Positions 47,772 through 57,663 of a DNA stretch of 64,000 nt are shown piece by piece (position 1 is the stretch's first letter; the number at the start of each line of letters is the position of its first letter). The DNA is from Methylopila sp. Yamaguchi (GTDB taxonomy: Bacteria; Pseudomonadota; Alphaproteobacteria; Rhizobiales; Methylopilaceae): contig NZ_BAUX01000001.1 in assembly GCF_002897035.1 (NCBI RefSeq), positions 372,001-436,000 of the forward strand, read 5' to 3'. The notes below the pieces were generated by a model. The model worked only from the letters and a program-made list of their open reading frames with translations. It was not told the DNA's origin and did not search any database. The position numbers were made by a program, and so were the translations under genes.

Positions 47772-48098
47772 ATGGCGGGACCGGAGGACGTCGCCCCGGC
47801 CCGCCTGCGCATCGACGTCTGGCTGTGGCGCGCGCGGGTCGTGAAGACCCGCGCGCGGGCGGCTGAACTCGCGCAATCCGGCCACGTCCGCGTTAACGGC
47901 CAGCGGATCTCCGCGGCGGGCCGCGGCGTGAAGATCGGCGACGTCCTCACCATCGCTCTTGAGCGGACCGTCCGCGTCCTCCGCGTCGCCGACTTCGGCG
48001 ACCGTCGCGGACCTGCGACGGAAGCGCGCGCCCTGTTCGAAGACTTGGCGCCGCATCAGAATGACAATGCTGCGCCGCAGGACGATCCCCTGGAATAA
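47772..48098 (+). CDS. S4 domain RNA-binding protein (Hsp15-like)
   Basis: A 108-residue protein with a single S4 RNA-binding domain: RLRIDVWLWRARVVKTRARA, AELAQSGHVRVNGQRIS and GVKIGDVLTIAL. Hsp15 binds free 50S subunits carrying nascent chains after heat shock. It starts 5 bp after the helicase stop and belongs to that operon. Whether this homologue acts on ribosomes is inferred from the family. Confidence 0.9.
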   Translation: MAGPEDVAPARLRIDVWLWRARVVKTRARAAELAQSGHVRVNGQRISAAGRGVKIGDVLTIALERTVRVLRVADFGDRRGPATEARALFEDLAPHQNDNAAPQDDPLE

Positions 48099-48299
48099 CG
48101 CAACGATAATGCGTTCCAAAGCGATCGTCCGCACGCATCGTTCAAAAGCTCATTTTTCAGGCATATCTCACCGAATTCTAACTTTTCTGACGTTTCCGTG
48201 AGGAAGGTTGTCGGCCGATCTCATCGCCATTGTTATCGATGGAAGCACGCGATTTCGCGGTGCAGCATGCTTTCGTCGAACCTCTGCGAGGAGCTGGAC

Positions 48300-48989
48300 A
48301 TGGCCGACATCTTCGACGCCGCCCTGCGTTTCCAGGGTGAAGTCTTCACCAAGGACAAGGCGCTCTACCAACGCCTCGCCCGGGACGGGCAGAGCCCAAA
48401 AGCGCTGGTGATCTCCTGCGCCGACAGCCGCGTCGCGCCCGAACACATCACCCAGGCAGGGCCGGGCGAGATCTTCGTCTGCCGCAACGCGGGGAACATC
48501 GTCCCGCCTTTCGCGCAGATGAACGGCGGCGTGTCCTCGGCGATCGAATACGCCGTCGTGGCGCTGGGCGTCGCGGACATCGTGGTGTGTGGGCATTCCG
48601 AGTGCGGGGCGATGAAGGCTCTGCGTCATCCCGCGAGCCTTGAGCCGATGCCCAACGTGAAGGCTTGGCTCAAGCACGCCTCGGCCGCCCAGAGCATCGT
48701 CTGCGAGGCCTACCCGCCGGACATCGACGAGGCTGCGGCCTGTCGGGCGCTGTCGATGGAGAACGTAGTGGTGCAGATCAACCATCTGCGCACCCACCCC
48801 TCGGTCGCCGCCAAGCTCGCCCGCGGCGAGGTCCGCCTGCACGGTTGGTACTTCGAGATCGAGACCGGCACGATCTTCGCCTACGACGGCGAGGCCGGCC
48901 GGTTCGAGCCGATCCGTGGCGACCGGCCCACGCCCGTCGCGGTCGGCCCTGCGCGTCCTGCGGCGCCGCTTGCCATCGCGGCGGAATGA
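48300..48989 (+). CDS. Beta-carbonic anhydrase
   Basis: A 229-residue zinc enzyme that interconverts CO2 and bicarbonate. Zinc ligands are Cys40, His99 and Cys102 (ISCADSRV; CGHSECGAM), with the Asp42/Arg44 pair that gates the site. The C-terminus has GEVRLHGWYFEIETGTIFAY, typical of the bacterial form. ATG 48300 is chosen because GAGGAG lies about 8 bases upstream. The SulP transporter gene follows with only 11 bp between stop and its GTG start, so the pair probably forms a bicarbonate-handling module. Confidence 0.95.
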   Translation: MADIFDAALRFQGEVFTKDKALYQRLARDGQSPKALVISCADSRVAPEHITQAGPGEIFVCRNAGNIVPPFAQMNGGVSSAIEYAVVALGVADIVVCGHSECGAMKALRHPASLEPMPNVKAWLKHASAAQSIVCEAYPPDIDEAAACRALSMENVVVQINHLRTHPSVAAKLARGEVRLHGWYFEIETGTIFAYDGEAGRFEPIRGDRPTPVAVGPARPAAPLAIAAE

Positions 48990-49000
48990 GGAGCGCGCCC

Positions 49001-50532
49001 GTGACCCTGTCCGCTCTGAAGCCGTCCCTTCCCGCCTCGCTGAGCCGGGATCTCCCCGCCTCGATCGTGGTCTTCATGGTCGCCCTGCCGCTGTGCATGG
49101 GCATCGCCGTCGCCTCCGGCGCGCCGGCGGAACTGGGCCTCGTCACCGGCATCGTCGGCGGCGTGGTCGTGGGCCTGATCGGCGGCTCGCCGCTCCAGGT
49201 CAGCGGTCCGGCCGCGGGCCTCGCGGTCGTGGTGTTCGAGATCGTCCGTGAGCATGGCCTCGAGATGCTGGGGCCCATCCTGCTGCTCGCCGGCGCGCTG
49301 CAGATCGCCGCCGGCCTGCTCGGCCTCGGCAAGTGGTTCAAGGCGATCTCGCCCGCCGTGGTTCACGGCATGCTCGCGGGCATCGGCGTGCTGATCGTGG
49401 TGGTCCAGCTCCATGTGCTGATCGACGGCGCTCCGCTGCCGAACGCGCTCGAAAGTCTGATCGCGATCCCCGCCGCCTTCGGCGACGTGATGCGGCTGAC
49501 CACGGTGAAGGGTCCGGCGGCGCTCGCGGTCGGCCTCACGGCCATTCTGGCGATGACCGCCTGGGAAAAGCTTCGCCCGGCGAACCTGAGACTCATTCCC
49601 GGCGCGCTGGTGGGCGTGGCGGCGGGCACGGCGCTGGCCGCGGCTTTCGCGCTGCCGATCAAGCGGGTGGAAATTCCGGAGTCGATCCTCGGCGGCCTGA
49701 ACCTCACCGACGCCGCTGGCCTCGCAGGGCTGATGGCGCCTGGGCCGCTGCTCGCGGCCGTGATCATCGCCGTGATCGCCAGCGCCGAAACGATGCTGTC
49801 GGCGGCGGCGGTCGACAAGATGCACGCCGGACCGCGCACGGCCTATGACCGCGAACTCTCGGCGCAGGGCGTGGGCAACGCGATCTGCGGCGCGCTGGGC
49901 GCGCTGCCGATGACGGGCGTCATCGTGCGCTCCTCGGCCAATGTGCAGGCCGGCGCCGTGTCGCGGTGGTCGGCGGTGCTGCACGGCCTGTGGATCCTGG
50001 CCTTCGTCGCCGCGATCCCGGGGCCCTGGAGGTTGTGCCGACCGCGGCCCTGGCCGGCATCCTGATCGTCACCGGTTGGCGTCTTGTGAGCGTCCAGCAC
50101 GCCCGCGGCCTGTTCCGGCGGCACGGCGCCCTTCCCGCCGCGGTGTGGGCCGCGACGCTCATCGTCGTCGTCGCCGTGGACCTGCTCACCGGGGTGCTTG
50201 TCGGGCTCGCCCTCGCGGGCATCGAGATCGTGCCGCACCTGAAGCGCCGCTACCTCGTCGTGCGCCGCCACGAGACGAAGGACGGCGGCTTGGACATGCG
50301 GCTCGCGGGGGCCGCGACCTTCCTCCAGCTTCCCCAACTCGAGAAGGAGCTCGCCGCCGTGCCGGAGGGCGCGACCGTCACGCTGCGGACCAGCCATCTC
50401 TCCTACATCGACCACACCACGTCGGAGATGATCGCGGATTGGGCCGAACGCCGCACGGGCGGAACGCGGATGCCGGTCGATCGCTCGGCCCCCAGTCACG
50501 AGCGGAGGCTGGCGAACGCCCTTCCCGCCTGA
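49001..50532 (+). pseudogene. SulP-family anion/bicarbonate transporter, frameshifted
   Basis: The N-terminal part (49001 to about 50020) has the SulP membrane core: LPASIVVFMVALPLCMGIAV, GLIGGSPLQVSGPAAGLAVV and [20 protein letters not shown]. At the CCCGGGGCCC stretch (50018-50027) the frame is lost; the other frame continues as [20 protein letters not shown] through the last helices and a STAS-like end ([18 protein letters not shown]) to 50532. One extra G would restore a single protein of about 510 residues. Either an assembly error or a recent mutation explains this. SulP proteins are often coupled or fused to carbonic anhydrase. GTG 49001 has AGGAG upstream; ATG 48986 is an alternative. 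Confidence 0.85.
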
Positions 50533-50630
50533 CCGCGACAGGCGGACGCGACCCCGGGGGCGGCGGCCATGCCGCCCTTGCGAAGCACCCGCGCGTCCGC
50601 TACGTCACCGGTGCGAACCGGGAGACTGGC

Positions 50631-50969
<339 letters not shown>

Positions 50970-51015
50970 CGCTCGCTCACGCGCGGCAGGGCTGTTGCGC
51001 GTGTGCATCTCTTCG

Positions 51016-51044
51016 TTGATTTTCGCGTCCGTTCGTGCTATCCC
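51016..51044 (+). promoter_or_regulatory. Putative sigma-70 promoter for carD
   Basis: TTGATT (51016-51021) and TATCCC (51039-51044) are separated by 17 bases, ahead of the CarD gene, whose leader is about 260 bases. The -10 box is weak but usual for GC-rich alphaproteobacteria. In the 333-bp gap before carD nothing else stands out. Confidence 0.4.
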
Positions 51045-51302
51045 TGCACAACGGTCAAAAACGACGCGCGCCGCCTCGCCGCCATCCCGACGGCTTCAGA
51101 TTTCGGCACAAAACCGAACAGGCTGAATCCTTCAGAGCCGCCTTCGGCCTGGAGCGCGGTCGTTTTTCTCTGACGAAACGAGGCTTCGGACGGCTGAGCT
51201 GGCTCTCGGACGTGCGGGTCTCGGCGCGATCGCCCCGGCGGTTTCCGGGAACGAGGGATGTCCTGGCCCGACCGGCCACGACGAGACGGAGTTCAGAGCA
51301 GC

Positions 51303-51884
51303 ATGAGCACCAAGAAGATCTCCCCGAGCCGGCATGGTTTCAAGCCGCTCGAGCACGTCGTCTATCCGTCGCATGGCGTCGGCCAGATCGTCGCGATCGA
51401 GGAGCAGGAGATCGCCGGCCATACGCTGGAGCTCTTCGTCATCAGCTTCGAGAAGGACAAGATGACCCTTCGGGTGCCGGTCGCGAAGATCGCGAGCGCC
51501 GGCATGCGCAAGCTCTCGGAGCCGACCGTGGTCGCCAAGGCGCTCGAGACGCTGACCGGCCGCGCCCGCGTGAAGAAGACGATGTGGAGCCGTCGCGCGC
51601 AGGAGTACGAAGCGAAGATCAATTCGGGCGACATGATCGCGATCGCCGAGGTGGTCCGGGACCTGTACCGCGCCGACACCCAGCCGGAGCAGTCCTACTC
51701 CGAGCGCCAGCTCTATGAATCGGCGCTCGACCGCATGATGCGCGAAGTCGCCGCCGCCGAGCGGCTGAGCGACATTGAAGCGCAGAAGCTGATCGAGGCG
51801 CAGCTCGCCAAGGGCCCGCGTCGCGGCGGCAAGGCCGAGGACATCGAGGTCGACGGCGAGACCGAGCAGGACGAAGCCGCCTGA
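51303..51884 (+). CDS. CarD family transcriptional regulator
   Basis: A 193-residue regulator that binds the RNA polymerase beta subunit and stabilises the open complex at many promoters. The N-terminal RNA-polymerase-interacting domain shows KPLEHVVYPSHGVGQIVAIE and the C-terminal helical domain has MWSRRAQEYEAKINSGD and SYSERQLYESALDRMMREVA. ATG 51303 is preceded by a weak site and gives the normal length. An intrinsic terminator follows at 51914. Confidence 0.95.
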   Translation: MSTKKISPSRHGFKPLEHVVYPSHGVGQIVAIEEQEIAGHTLELFVISFEKDKMTLRVPVAKIASAGMRKLSEPTVVAKALETLTGRARVKKTMWSRRAQEYEAKINSGDMIAIAEVVRDLYRADTQPEQSYSERQLYESALDRMMREVAAAERLSDIEAQKLIEAQLAKGPRRGGKAEDIEVDGETEQDEAA

Positions 51885-51913
51885 TCGCGGCCAGCGCCCG
51901 CTTCTAGGACTGC

Positions 51914-51938
51914 AAAAGCCCGGCTCCGCCGGGCTTTT
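51914..51938 (+). terminator. Intrinsic terminator after carD
   Basis: AAAAGCCCGGC-TCC-GCCGGGCTTTT forms an 11-bp stem with a 3-base loop, followed by CTTTGTTT. It stops carD transcription and lies 29 bp after the stop codon. Confidence 0.9.
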
Positions 51939-51996
51939 CTTTGTTTACGCGTGCGCGCTAGCGCGGTTTGCCTGCCTTCAAGGCCTTGAAACGGCG

Positions 51997-52016
51997 TGAT
52001 CACGAAACCGTGATCA
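51997..52016. promoter_or_regulatory. Perfect inverted repeat upstream of rpoH2
   Basis: TGATCACG-AAAC-CGTGATCA is a perfect 8-bp inverted repeat with a 4-base spacer, about 95 bp upstream of the sigma-32 start. It is not followed by a U-run and so is more likely an operator than a terminator. CTTGAAA at 51985-51991 resembles a heat-shock -35 box, but no convincing -10 follows. Confidence 0.5.
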
Positions 52017-52111
52017 AAAATCTCCAGTGGGACCATGTCCTTTTTCGGGTCTCACGCGTTTGGCCTCCCGTGAACGCCGTCGTGACGACGGCGCCAACGG
52101 GGAGTGCCGAG

Positions 52112-52981
52112 ATGTCGCAGATGGCCGGAGTTCGCCGCCGCTTCGTTCGGGCCGCCATGGAGGCGCCCTTCCTCGAGCGGCAGGAAGAACACGATCTGGC
52201 CGTCCAATGGAAAGACCAGAAGGATGAGCAGGCGCTGCACCGTCTCGCCGCGGCTCATATGCGCCTGGTCATCGCCATCGCGGCCCGCTTCCGTCATTAC
52301 GGCCTGCCCATGCCCGACCTGATCCAGGAAGGCCACGTCGGCCTTCTGGAGGCGGCCGCCCGGTTCGAGCCGGAGCGCGAGGTGCGTTTCTCCACCTACG
52401 CGACCTGGTGGATCCGCGCGGCGATCCAGGACCACATCCTCCGCAACTGGTCGATCGTCCGCGGCGGCACGAGTTCCGCCCAGAAAGCGCTGTTCTTCAA
52501 CCTCCGCCGCCTGCGGGCCCGCCTCAGCCGCACCGGGGAGGCGATGATGCCCGGCGCGCTGCACACCAAGATCGCGGAAGCGGTCGGCGTCTCGGTGAAG
52601 GACGTCGCGGTGATGGATTCGCGCCTGTCCGGCCCGGACATGTCGCTGAATGCGCCGATGGTCGACAGCGACCCGAACTCGTCGTCCGAGCGGATGGACT
52701 TCCTGGTCGACACGCAGCCGCTTCCGGACGAGACGGTGGGCGACTCGATCGACGGCGAACGCCGGGTGCGATGGCTGCGGTCCGCTCTCACCGTCCTCAA
52801 CGAGCGCGAGCTGAAGATCGTCCGCGCCCGTCGCCTGGCCGAGAACGCCGTGACGCTGGAGGCCTTGGGCGAGCGTCTCGGAATTTCCAAGGAACGCGTT
52901 CGCCAGATCGAGAACCGCGCGCTCGAGAAGCTCCGTCGCGCGCTCGTCGAGCAGCAGCCCCAAGCGACCGCCGCGATGTAA
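52112..52981 (+). CDS. RNA polymerase sigma-32 factor, RpoH2-type
   Basis: A 289-residue alternative sigma factor. Region 2 reads MPDLIQEGHVGLLEAAARFE and RFSTYATWWIRAAIQDHILR; the RpoH box is QKALFFNLRRLRARLS; region 4 is LEALGERLGISKERVRQIEN. In alphaproteobacteria a second RpoH serves photooxidative or general stress. ATG 52112 is chosen because GGGGAG precedes it and the RpoH N-terminus follows; the frame is open to 51968 across the inverted repeat. The CarD-RpoH2 neighbourhood is conserved in the order. Confidence 0.92.
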   Translation: MSQMAGVRRRFVRAAMEAPFLERQEEHDLAVQWKDQKDEQALHRLAAAHMRLVIAIAARFRHYGLPMPDLIQEGHVGLLEAAARFEPEREVRFSTYATWWIRAAIQDHILRNWSIVRGGTSSAQKALFFNLRRLRARLSRTGEAMMPGALHTKIAEAVGVSVKDVAVMDSRLSGPDMSLNAPMVDSDPNSSSERMDFLVDTQPLPDETVGDSIDGERRVRWLRSALTVLNERELKIVRARRLAENAVTLEALGERLGISKERVRQIENRALEKLRRALVEQQPQATAAM

Positions 52982-53031
52982 GGTGAGGTCCGCGGCGAGA
53001 CTTCATTCGCCGCGTCCTTGAGCCTGCCGGC

Positions 53032-54462
53032 TCAAACGATGATGACGCTCGTCGCGTCCACGACGCCGGTCAGATGCTGGAGCCGCGCGAACACCACCCA
53101 TCCGCCGTCGCCCTCGGCGTCATAGGCGATCTCGCCTGTCCGGGCGTCGAACAGCAGGTGTTCGTAGATGTCGGCGGCGGTCGTCGCGCCCTTGGTGAAG
53201 GCGGTGAAGGCCGCGTCGTCCAGCATGATGTGGTCTTCGGCCGCATCGAACGTGCGGATGACGTCCACGTCGCCGTTCGGAGCCTCCGCGAAGCAGAATG
53301 AGTCGGCCCCAGCGCCGCCGTCGAGCGTGTCGACCCCCAAACCGCCCATCAGCGTGTCGTCGCCTCCGCCGCCCTTCAGCCAGTCCGCGCCACTGTAGCC
53401 GCGCAAGAGATCGTCGCCGTTCGAGCCGAGGATCGTGTTGGCGAAGGCGTTCCCGCGCAGTTGCAGGCCGACGTCGCCCAGTCCACGCAGGATCTCGATC
53501 TCCTGGCCGGAGCCGAGGGCGAAATCCGCCGTCGTCCGCACCGTATCGACCCCGCCCTTCTTCGCTTCCTCGACCACGTCATCGGACGAGTCCACGGTGT
53601 AGACATCGTCTCCCGCCCCGCCGCGCATGGTGTCGGCGCCGCCGCGGCCAATGATGATGTTGGCGTTGGAGTTGCCACGCAGGAGGTTGTCGAGGGCGTT
53701 GCCGATGGCGCTTACCGCTACGCCGTCCTTCAACCCGAGCTCTTCGATGTTCGCTCCCAGCCGCCAGTCGACGTCCGCAAAAACTCCGTCGTAGCCGCCA
53801 TCAGCGCGCTCCACGATCACGTCGTTCGAGCCGACGCCACTGTAGAAGTCGTTGCCGAGGCCCCCGATCAACCGGTCGCCCCCTCCTCCGCCGAGAAAGA
53901 GGTCGTCGTAATCAGACCCGACGATACGATCCGCGCTGCCGGCCCGGCCGTTCAGCACTGTTTGAAAATGGCCCTCGCCTTCAAAGCGTAGGGAGGAGGC
54001 GTCGAGCGATGAGCGGTCAGGATCGGCGACCAGCCAAAGCTGGCCGTAGTCCCCCCGCCCGCCGACAAAAACAACATCGAGCGCTTCGAGCTGGCTCCCC
54101 AGCAGATAGATATTTGCCGACGAATAGAACTCGATGCGTTCGATGTTCGAGATCTGCGAGTTCAGGTAATAGCCTCTGGCGCCGACCAGCGTGTCCACGC
54201 CGTCGCCGCCGTCGATGGTGACCTGGTCACCGGACCAGACCTCCGCCAAGATCGTGTCGTCGCCGGCGCCCCCATCCACTACGACCCGATCAAGATCATC
54301 AGCCGCCAGAAAATCCGCGCCGTCGCCCCCGCGCAGCGTGTCGCCATCGCGGGCCGCCCAAAGCGTGTCGGCCCCGCCGAGCCCCAGAAGCTCGTTCGGC
54401 CCTGACGGCGTGCCGCCGCTCTCCAACCAGTCGTTGTCGTCCGTCCCGCGGATTACAGCCAT
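53032..54462 (-). CDS. RTX-type calcium-binding repeat protein
   Basis: A 476-residue protein with several clusters of GGxGxDxLxG nonapeptides (LGLGGADTLWAARDGDTLRG, VDGGAGDDTI, IIGRGGADTMRGGAGDDVYT, LKGGGGDDTLMGGLGVDTLD) that fold into calcium-binding beta-rolls. There is no N-terminal signal peptide; the C-terminus (DIYEHLLFDARTGEIAYDAE) resembles the type I secretion signal region. It is probably secreted by an ABC exporter encoded elsewhere. No enzymatic domain is visible, so it may be adhesive or a carrier. Confidence 0.9.
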   Translation of the reverse strand: MAVIRGTDDNDWLESGGTPSGPNELLGLGGADTLWAARDGDTLRGGDGADFLAADDLDRVVVDGGAGDDTILAEVWSGDQVTIDGGDGVDTLVGARGYYLNSQISNIERIEFYSSANIYLLGSQLEALDVVFVGGRGDYGQLWLVADPDRSSLDASSLRFEGEGHFQTVLNGRAGSADRIVGSDYDDLFLGGGGGDRLIGGLGNDFYSGVGSNDVIVERADGGYDGVFADVDWRLGANIEELGLKDGVAVSAIGNALDNLLRGNSNANIIIGRGGADTMRGGAGDDVYTVDSSDDVVEEAKKGGVDTVRTTADFALGSGQEIEILRGLGDVGLQLRGNAFANTILGSNGDDLLRGYSGADWLKGGGGDDTLMGGLGVDTLDGGAGADSFCFAEAPNGDVDVIRTFDAAEDHIMLDDAAFTAFTKGATTAADIYEHLLFDARTGEIAYDAEGDGGWVVFARLQHLTGVVDATSVIIV

Positions 54463-54677
54463 CGCGCATGCCCCATCGCTCTCGAGCCATCGCGAGGTGG
54501 GCCGACGACGACCGGACTGCTCCGGATGGTCGAGCCGAGTTTGAAAAGTTGAAAGACCCCGCCTTGATGCGGGTTATACATCGATCGACTTGACGGGCAC
54601 CCAACAGACGCGCCGCAAGCGGCGGCTGAGCGCCCCTATCGCAGATTAAGCTTAATCCGGCGCGACCTGGGGGCAGC

Positions 54678-56024
54678 CTACTGCTGCACGCCGGAGGTCG
54701 AGCCGCCCCAGGCGCCGAAGGCGTCGGCGAAAGCCTGGGTCCCCGGCGTGCCCTTCTCGAGCGTCAGCACCGCCCGGCGACCGTTGTCGTACAGGATCGG
54801 GATGTCGAGCCAGCCGCGATCGCGCAGCAGCTGCTCGTTCAACGTGCGCTCGTTCTCGATGTTCGACAGCCCGATCAGGAAGAAGCCGTTGGTGACGCGC
54901 ACCGACAGGCCCTGCACGGGCGCGCCGCGGGTCGCTTCGTCGGCCTTCATCAGGATGCCCGGAACGTTGGCGACGCCGGCGTTGGCGAAGTTCTCCGGAA
55001 GCCGGAACTGCACCTCGATCGTGTGGCTGGCCGGCAGGGTGGCGTCGGCGTTGCGACGGATCGTGATGGTCGCCTTGATCTTGCGCGCGGGAATGTCGAT
55101 GTCGCCGCGGATCGCGGTCTCGAGCGGCTGGCTCTGCCCGGCGTTTACGGACTCGGTGCGCCACAGCACCGTGCCCTCGGTCTGCTCGCCGGACTGCTGG
55201 TCGGAGCCCTCTTCATAGAGGATCGCGCGCTGGGCCACGAGCGGCCCCGGCTGCGACTGGGTTTCGGCGGGCGGAGCGGCCGGAGCGGCCGTCGGCGCGG
55301 CCGGGGGAGCCTGCGGGGCGGGCGCCGGCTCGGCCTGCGGCGCGGGCGCGGTGGGTTCGGGCGCGCGGGCGACGTCCGTCGACGGAGCTTGCGGCGTGGG
55401 TGCCGGGGCCGGCTCGTCGAGCAGGCGGTCGCTGTCTTTGCCGCCGTCGGGCTTAGGGGCGTTCTGCGGCGTGGGAGCCGGGGCGTCGGTCTTCGCCGTC
55501 TCCACCGGAGCCGTCTGCGTGGATCCGCCGTTAAACAGCGCCGCAATCTGGTGCCGTCCGGCCAGAGCGCCGGCGACCACTGCGATCACGACAAGCGCGG
55601 CCAAGGCCACCAGGAGTCCGGAGCGCCGGGCCTTCGGCGCATCGGCGCGCTCGCCTGCCGCGCGGACGATGGGGCGGCCGTCGGCGCGGGCCGCGGGCCG
55701 GTTCGCCGGACGATCCTCCGCCTTCGGCGCCGCAGGGGCCGCCGCATTCGAGGCGGCCTTCGCCACGACGGGAGGTTCCGGCGCGCGCGGCGGCTCGGGC
55801 GCGGCCGCCGGAGCGGGCGCGTGGGCGGCCTCGACCTTTCGGATCGCCTCTTCGAGCTGCATGCGCTCCCGGGCGATGTCCTCCTCGGCGATCGGAGGCT
55901 CGATGCTGCGCAACTGCCGGATGATCGCGCCGCGCGCGCGTTCGTAGACCGCGCGCCGGTTCTCGCCCGTGTTGGTCTCAAGCCCCGCGACCGCGCGCGA
56001 GAGAACTGGGAAATAATCCGCCAT
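54678..56024 (-). CDS. Proline-rich membrane protein of unknown function
   Basis: A 448-residue protein. An N-terminal helical part (RARGAIIRQLRSIEPPIAEE) contains a short coiled coil, then an Ala/Pro-rich linker, a single transmembrane helix (LLVALAALVVIAVVAGALAG, residue about 140), a second Pro/Ala-rich stretch, and a soluble C-terminal domain (RRNADATLPASHTIEVQFRL through WLDIPILYDNGRRAVLTLEK). The arrangement is common in alphaproteobacteria beside purA, 67 bp upstream. The C-terminal domain should lie in the periplasm. Function unknown. Confidence 0.8.
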   Translation of the reverse strand: MADYFPVLSRAVAGLETNTGENRRAVYERARGAIIRQLRSIEPPIAEEDIARERMQLEEAIRKVEAAHAPAPAAAPEPPRAPEPPVVAKAASNAAAPAAPKAEDRPANRPAARADGRPIVRAAGERADAPKARRSGLLVALAALVVIAVVAGALAGRHQIAALFNGGSTQTAPVETAKTDAPAPTPQNAPKPDGGKDSDRLLDEPAPAPTPQAPSTDVARAPEPTAPAPQAEPAPAPQAPPAAPTAAPAAPPAETQSQPGPLVAQRAILYEEGSDQQSGEQTEGTVLWRTESVNAGQSQPLETAIRGDIDIPARKIKATITIRRNADATLPASHTIEVQFRLPENFANAGVANVPGILMKADEATRGAPVQGLSVRVTNGFFLIGLSNIENERTLNEQLLRDRGWLDIPILYDNGRRAVLTLEKGTPGTQAFADAFGAWGGSTSGVQQ

Positions 56025-56091
56025 GAATCACGACATACGGCAGCGCCCGGCCCTCGTCGAGGGCCGGGAAGACACGGAGTCGCGCGGTTTT

Positions 56092-57384
56092 TCAGTCTTC
56101 GAAGGGATCCGCCACAAGAATCGTGTCGGCGCGCTCGGGAGAGGTCGACACCAGCGCCACCGGGCACTCGATCAGCTCCTCGATTCGCCGCACGTACTTG
56201 ATCGCCTGCGCCGGCAGATCGGCCCAAGAGCGCGCGCCGGCCGTGGTTCCGGACCAGCCCTCGATGGTCTCGTAGATCGGCTTCACGCGCGCCTGGGACC
56301 CCTGGCTCGCCGGCAGGCGGTTGATCTGCCCGCCGTCGAGCTCGTAGCCGACGCAGACCTTGATCTCGTCGAAACCGTCGAGCACGTCGAGCTTGGTCAG
56401 CGCGATGCCGTCGATGCCGGACACGCTCGCCGTCTGGCGCAGCGCGACGGCGTCAAACCAGCCGCAGCGGCGCGGGCGGCCGGTGACGGTGCCGAACTCG
56501 TGACCGCGCTCGCCAAGGCGGCGGCCGATCTCGTCGGTCAGCTCCGTCGGGAACGGACCTTCGCCCACGCGGGTGGTGTAGGCCTTGGCGATGCCCAGCA
56601 CGTAGCCGATGGCGCGCGGGCCGAGGCCGGAACCGGTCGCCGCCTGGCCGGCGCAGGTGTTGGACGAGGTCACGAACGGATAGGTGCCGTGGTCGACGTC
56701 GAGCAACGCGCCCTGGGCGCCCTCGAACAGGATGCGGTCGCCGGCGCGGCGGCGCTGCTCCAGCAGCTCCCAGGTCGCGGCGACGTAGGGCAGCACCTTG
56801 GGCGCCGCCGAAGCCAGCTCGTCGTAGATCGCGTCGACGGTCAGCTCGGGCAGGTTGAAGCCGCGGCGCAGCGCGTTGTGGTGGCTGAGCAGACGCTCGA
56901 TCTTGGGCTTCAGCGTCGGCAGGTTGGCGAGGTCGCGCACGCGGATGGCGCGGCGGCCGACCTTGTCCTCGTAAGCCGGGCCGATGCCCCGCTTGGTGGT
57001 GCCGATGCGGGTGCCTTCGCTCGAGTCCTCGCGCAGGGCGTCGAGCTCGCGATGCACCGACAGGATCAGCGTGGCGTTGTCCGCGACCTTGAGGGTGTCA
57101 GGCGTCAACTCCACGCCCTGCCCCTGCAGGCGGCCGATCTCGTCGGCCAGCGCGTGGGGATCGACCACCACGCCGTTGCCGATGATCGAAAGCTTGTTCT
57201 TCCGCACCACGCCGGAGGGCAGCAGGCTGAGCTTGTAGGTGACGCCGTCGATGACGAGGGTGTGGCCCGCGTTGTGGCCGCCCTGGAAGCGGACGACGAC
57301 GTCCGCCTTCTCCGAGAGCCAATCGACGATCTTGCCCTTGCCTTCGTCGCCCCACTGGGCGCCGACCACGACGACGTTCGCCAT
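56092..57384 (-). CDS. purA: Adenylosuccinate synthase
   Basis: A 430-residue enzyme that joins IMP and aspartate with GTP in AMP synthesis. The P-loop [11 protein letters not shown] carries catalytic Asp13, and His41 lies in [29 protein letters not shown] and the active-site loop [13 protein letters not shown] are also diagnostic. Start and length are canonical. A strong terminator-like hairpin with a U-run lies 36 bp upstream on the same strand, in the leader. Confidence 0.98.
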   Translation of the reverse strand: MANVVVVGAQWGDEGKGKIVDWLSEKADVVVRFQGGHNAGHTLVIDGVTYKLSLLPSGVVRKNKLSIIGNGVVVDPHALADEIGRLQGQGVELTPDTLKVADNATLILSVHRELDALREDSSEGTRIGTTKRGIGPAYEDKVGRRAIRVRDLANLPTLKPKIERLLSHHNALRRGFNLPELTVDAIYDELASAAPKVLPYVAATWELLEQRRRAGDRILFEGAQGALLDVDHGTYPFVTSSNTCAGQAATGSGLGPRAIGYVLGIAKAYTTRVGEGPFPTELTDEIGRRLGERGHEFGTVTGRPRRCGWFDAVALRQTASVSGIDGIALTKLDVLDGFDEIKVCVGYELDGGQINRLPASQGSQARVKPIYETIEGWSGTTAGARSWADLPAQAIKYVRRIEELIECPVALVSTSPERADTILVADPFED

Positions 57385-57419
57385 CTTGCAAAAATCCTTC
57401 CGCCAGACCGGCCGAGGGC

Positions 57420-57451
57420 AAAAAAAGACCCCGGCTCGGGAGAGCCGGGGT
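57420..57451 (-). terminator. Intrinsic terminator in the purA leader
   Basis: On the minus strand ACCCCGGCTC-TCCC-GAGCCGGGGT (10-bp perfect stem) is followed by C and seven T. It ends 36 bases before the purA start, with no recognisable minus-strand gene upstream to be terminated. It could be an attenuator, the end of a small RNA, or the relic terminator of a lost upstream gene. Confidence 0.85.
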
Positions 57452-57663
57452 TCTCCCGCGGCTTGCTATCGGATCGGGGCCGGCGTGGCAAGGCGGAGGG
57501 CCGCAACGTGGCGGCGGCGCTCGCCGCCAGGCGATCCAAGGCATGCGTCTGAGCGACAGAGACGGCTTGCGGTCCCGCACGATCTTGCAGTGACGCAACG
57601 TCAAGCGGGTGGCGGGTCTTCGAAAGCGAGCCGATATCTCAAGGAGTTCAGAGGATCACTCAC

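Noticed and set aside
48665-49000. Frame of the SulP gene extending back into the carbonic anhydrase gene
   Set aside because: Arg-rich overlap with a secure gene; the GTG at 49001 with AGGAG upstream is the sensible start.
53032-54462. Reading the RTX gene's nonapeptide DNA repeats as a mobile repeat array
   Set aside because: The periodicity is explained by the GGxGxDxLxG protein repeats.
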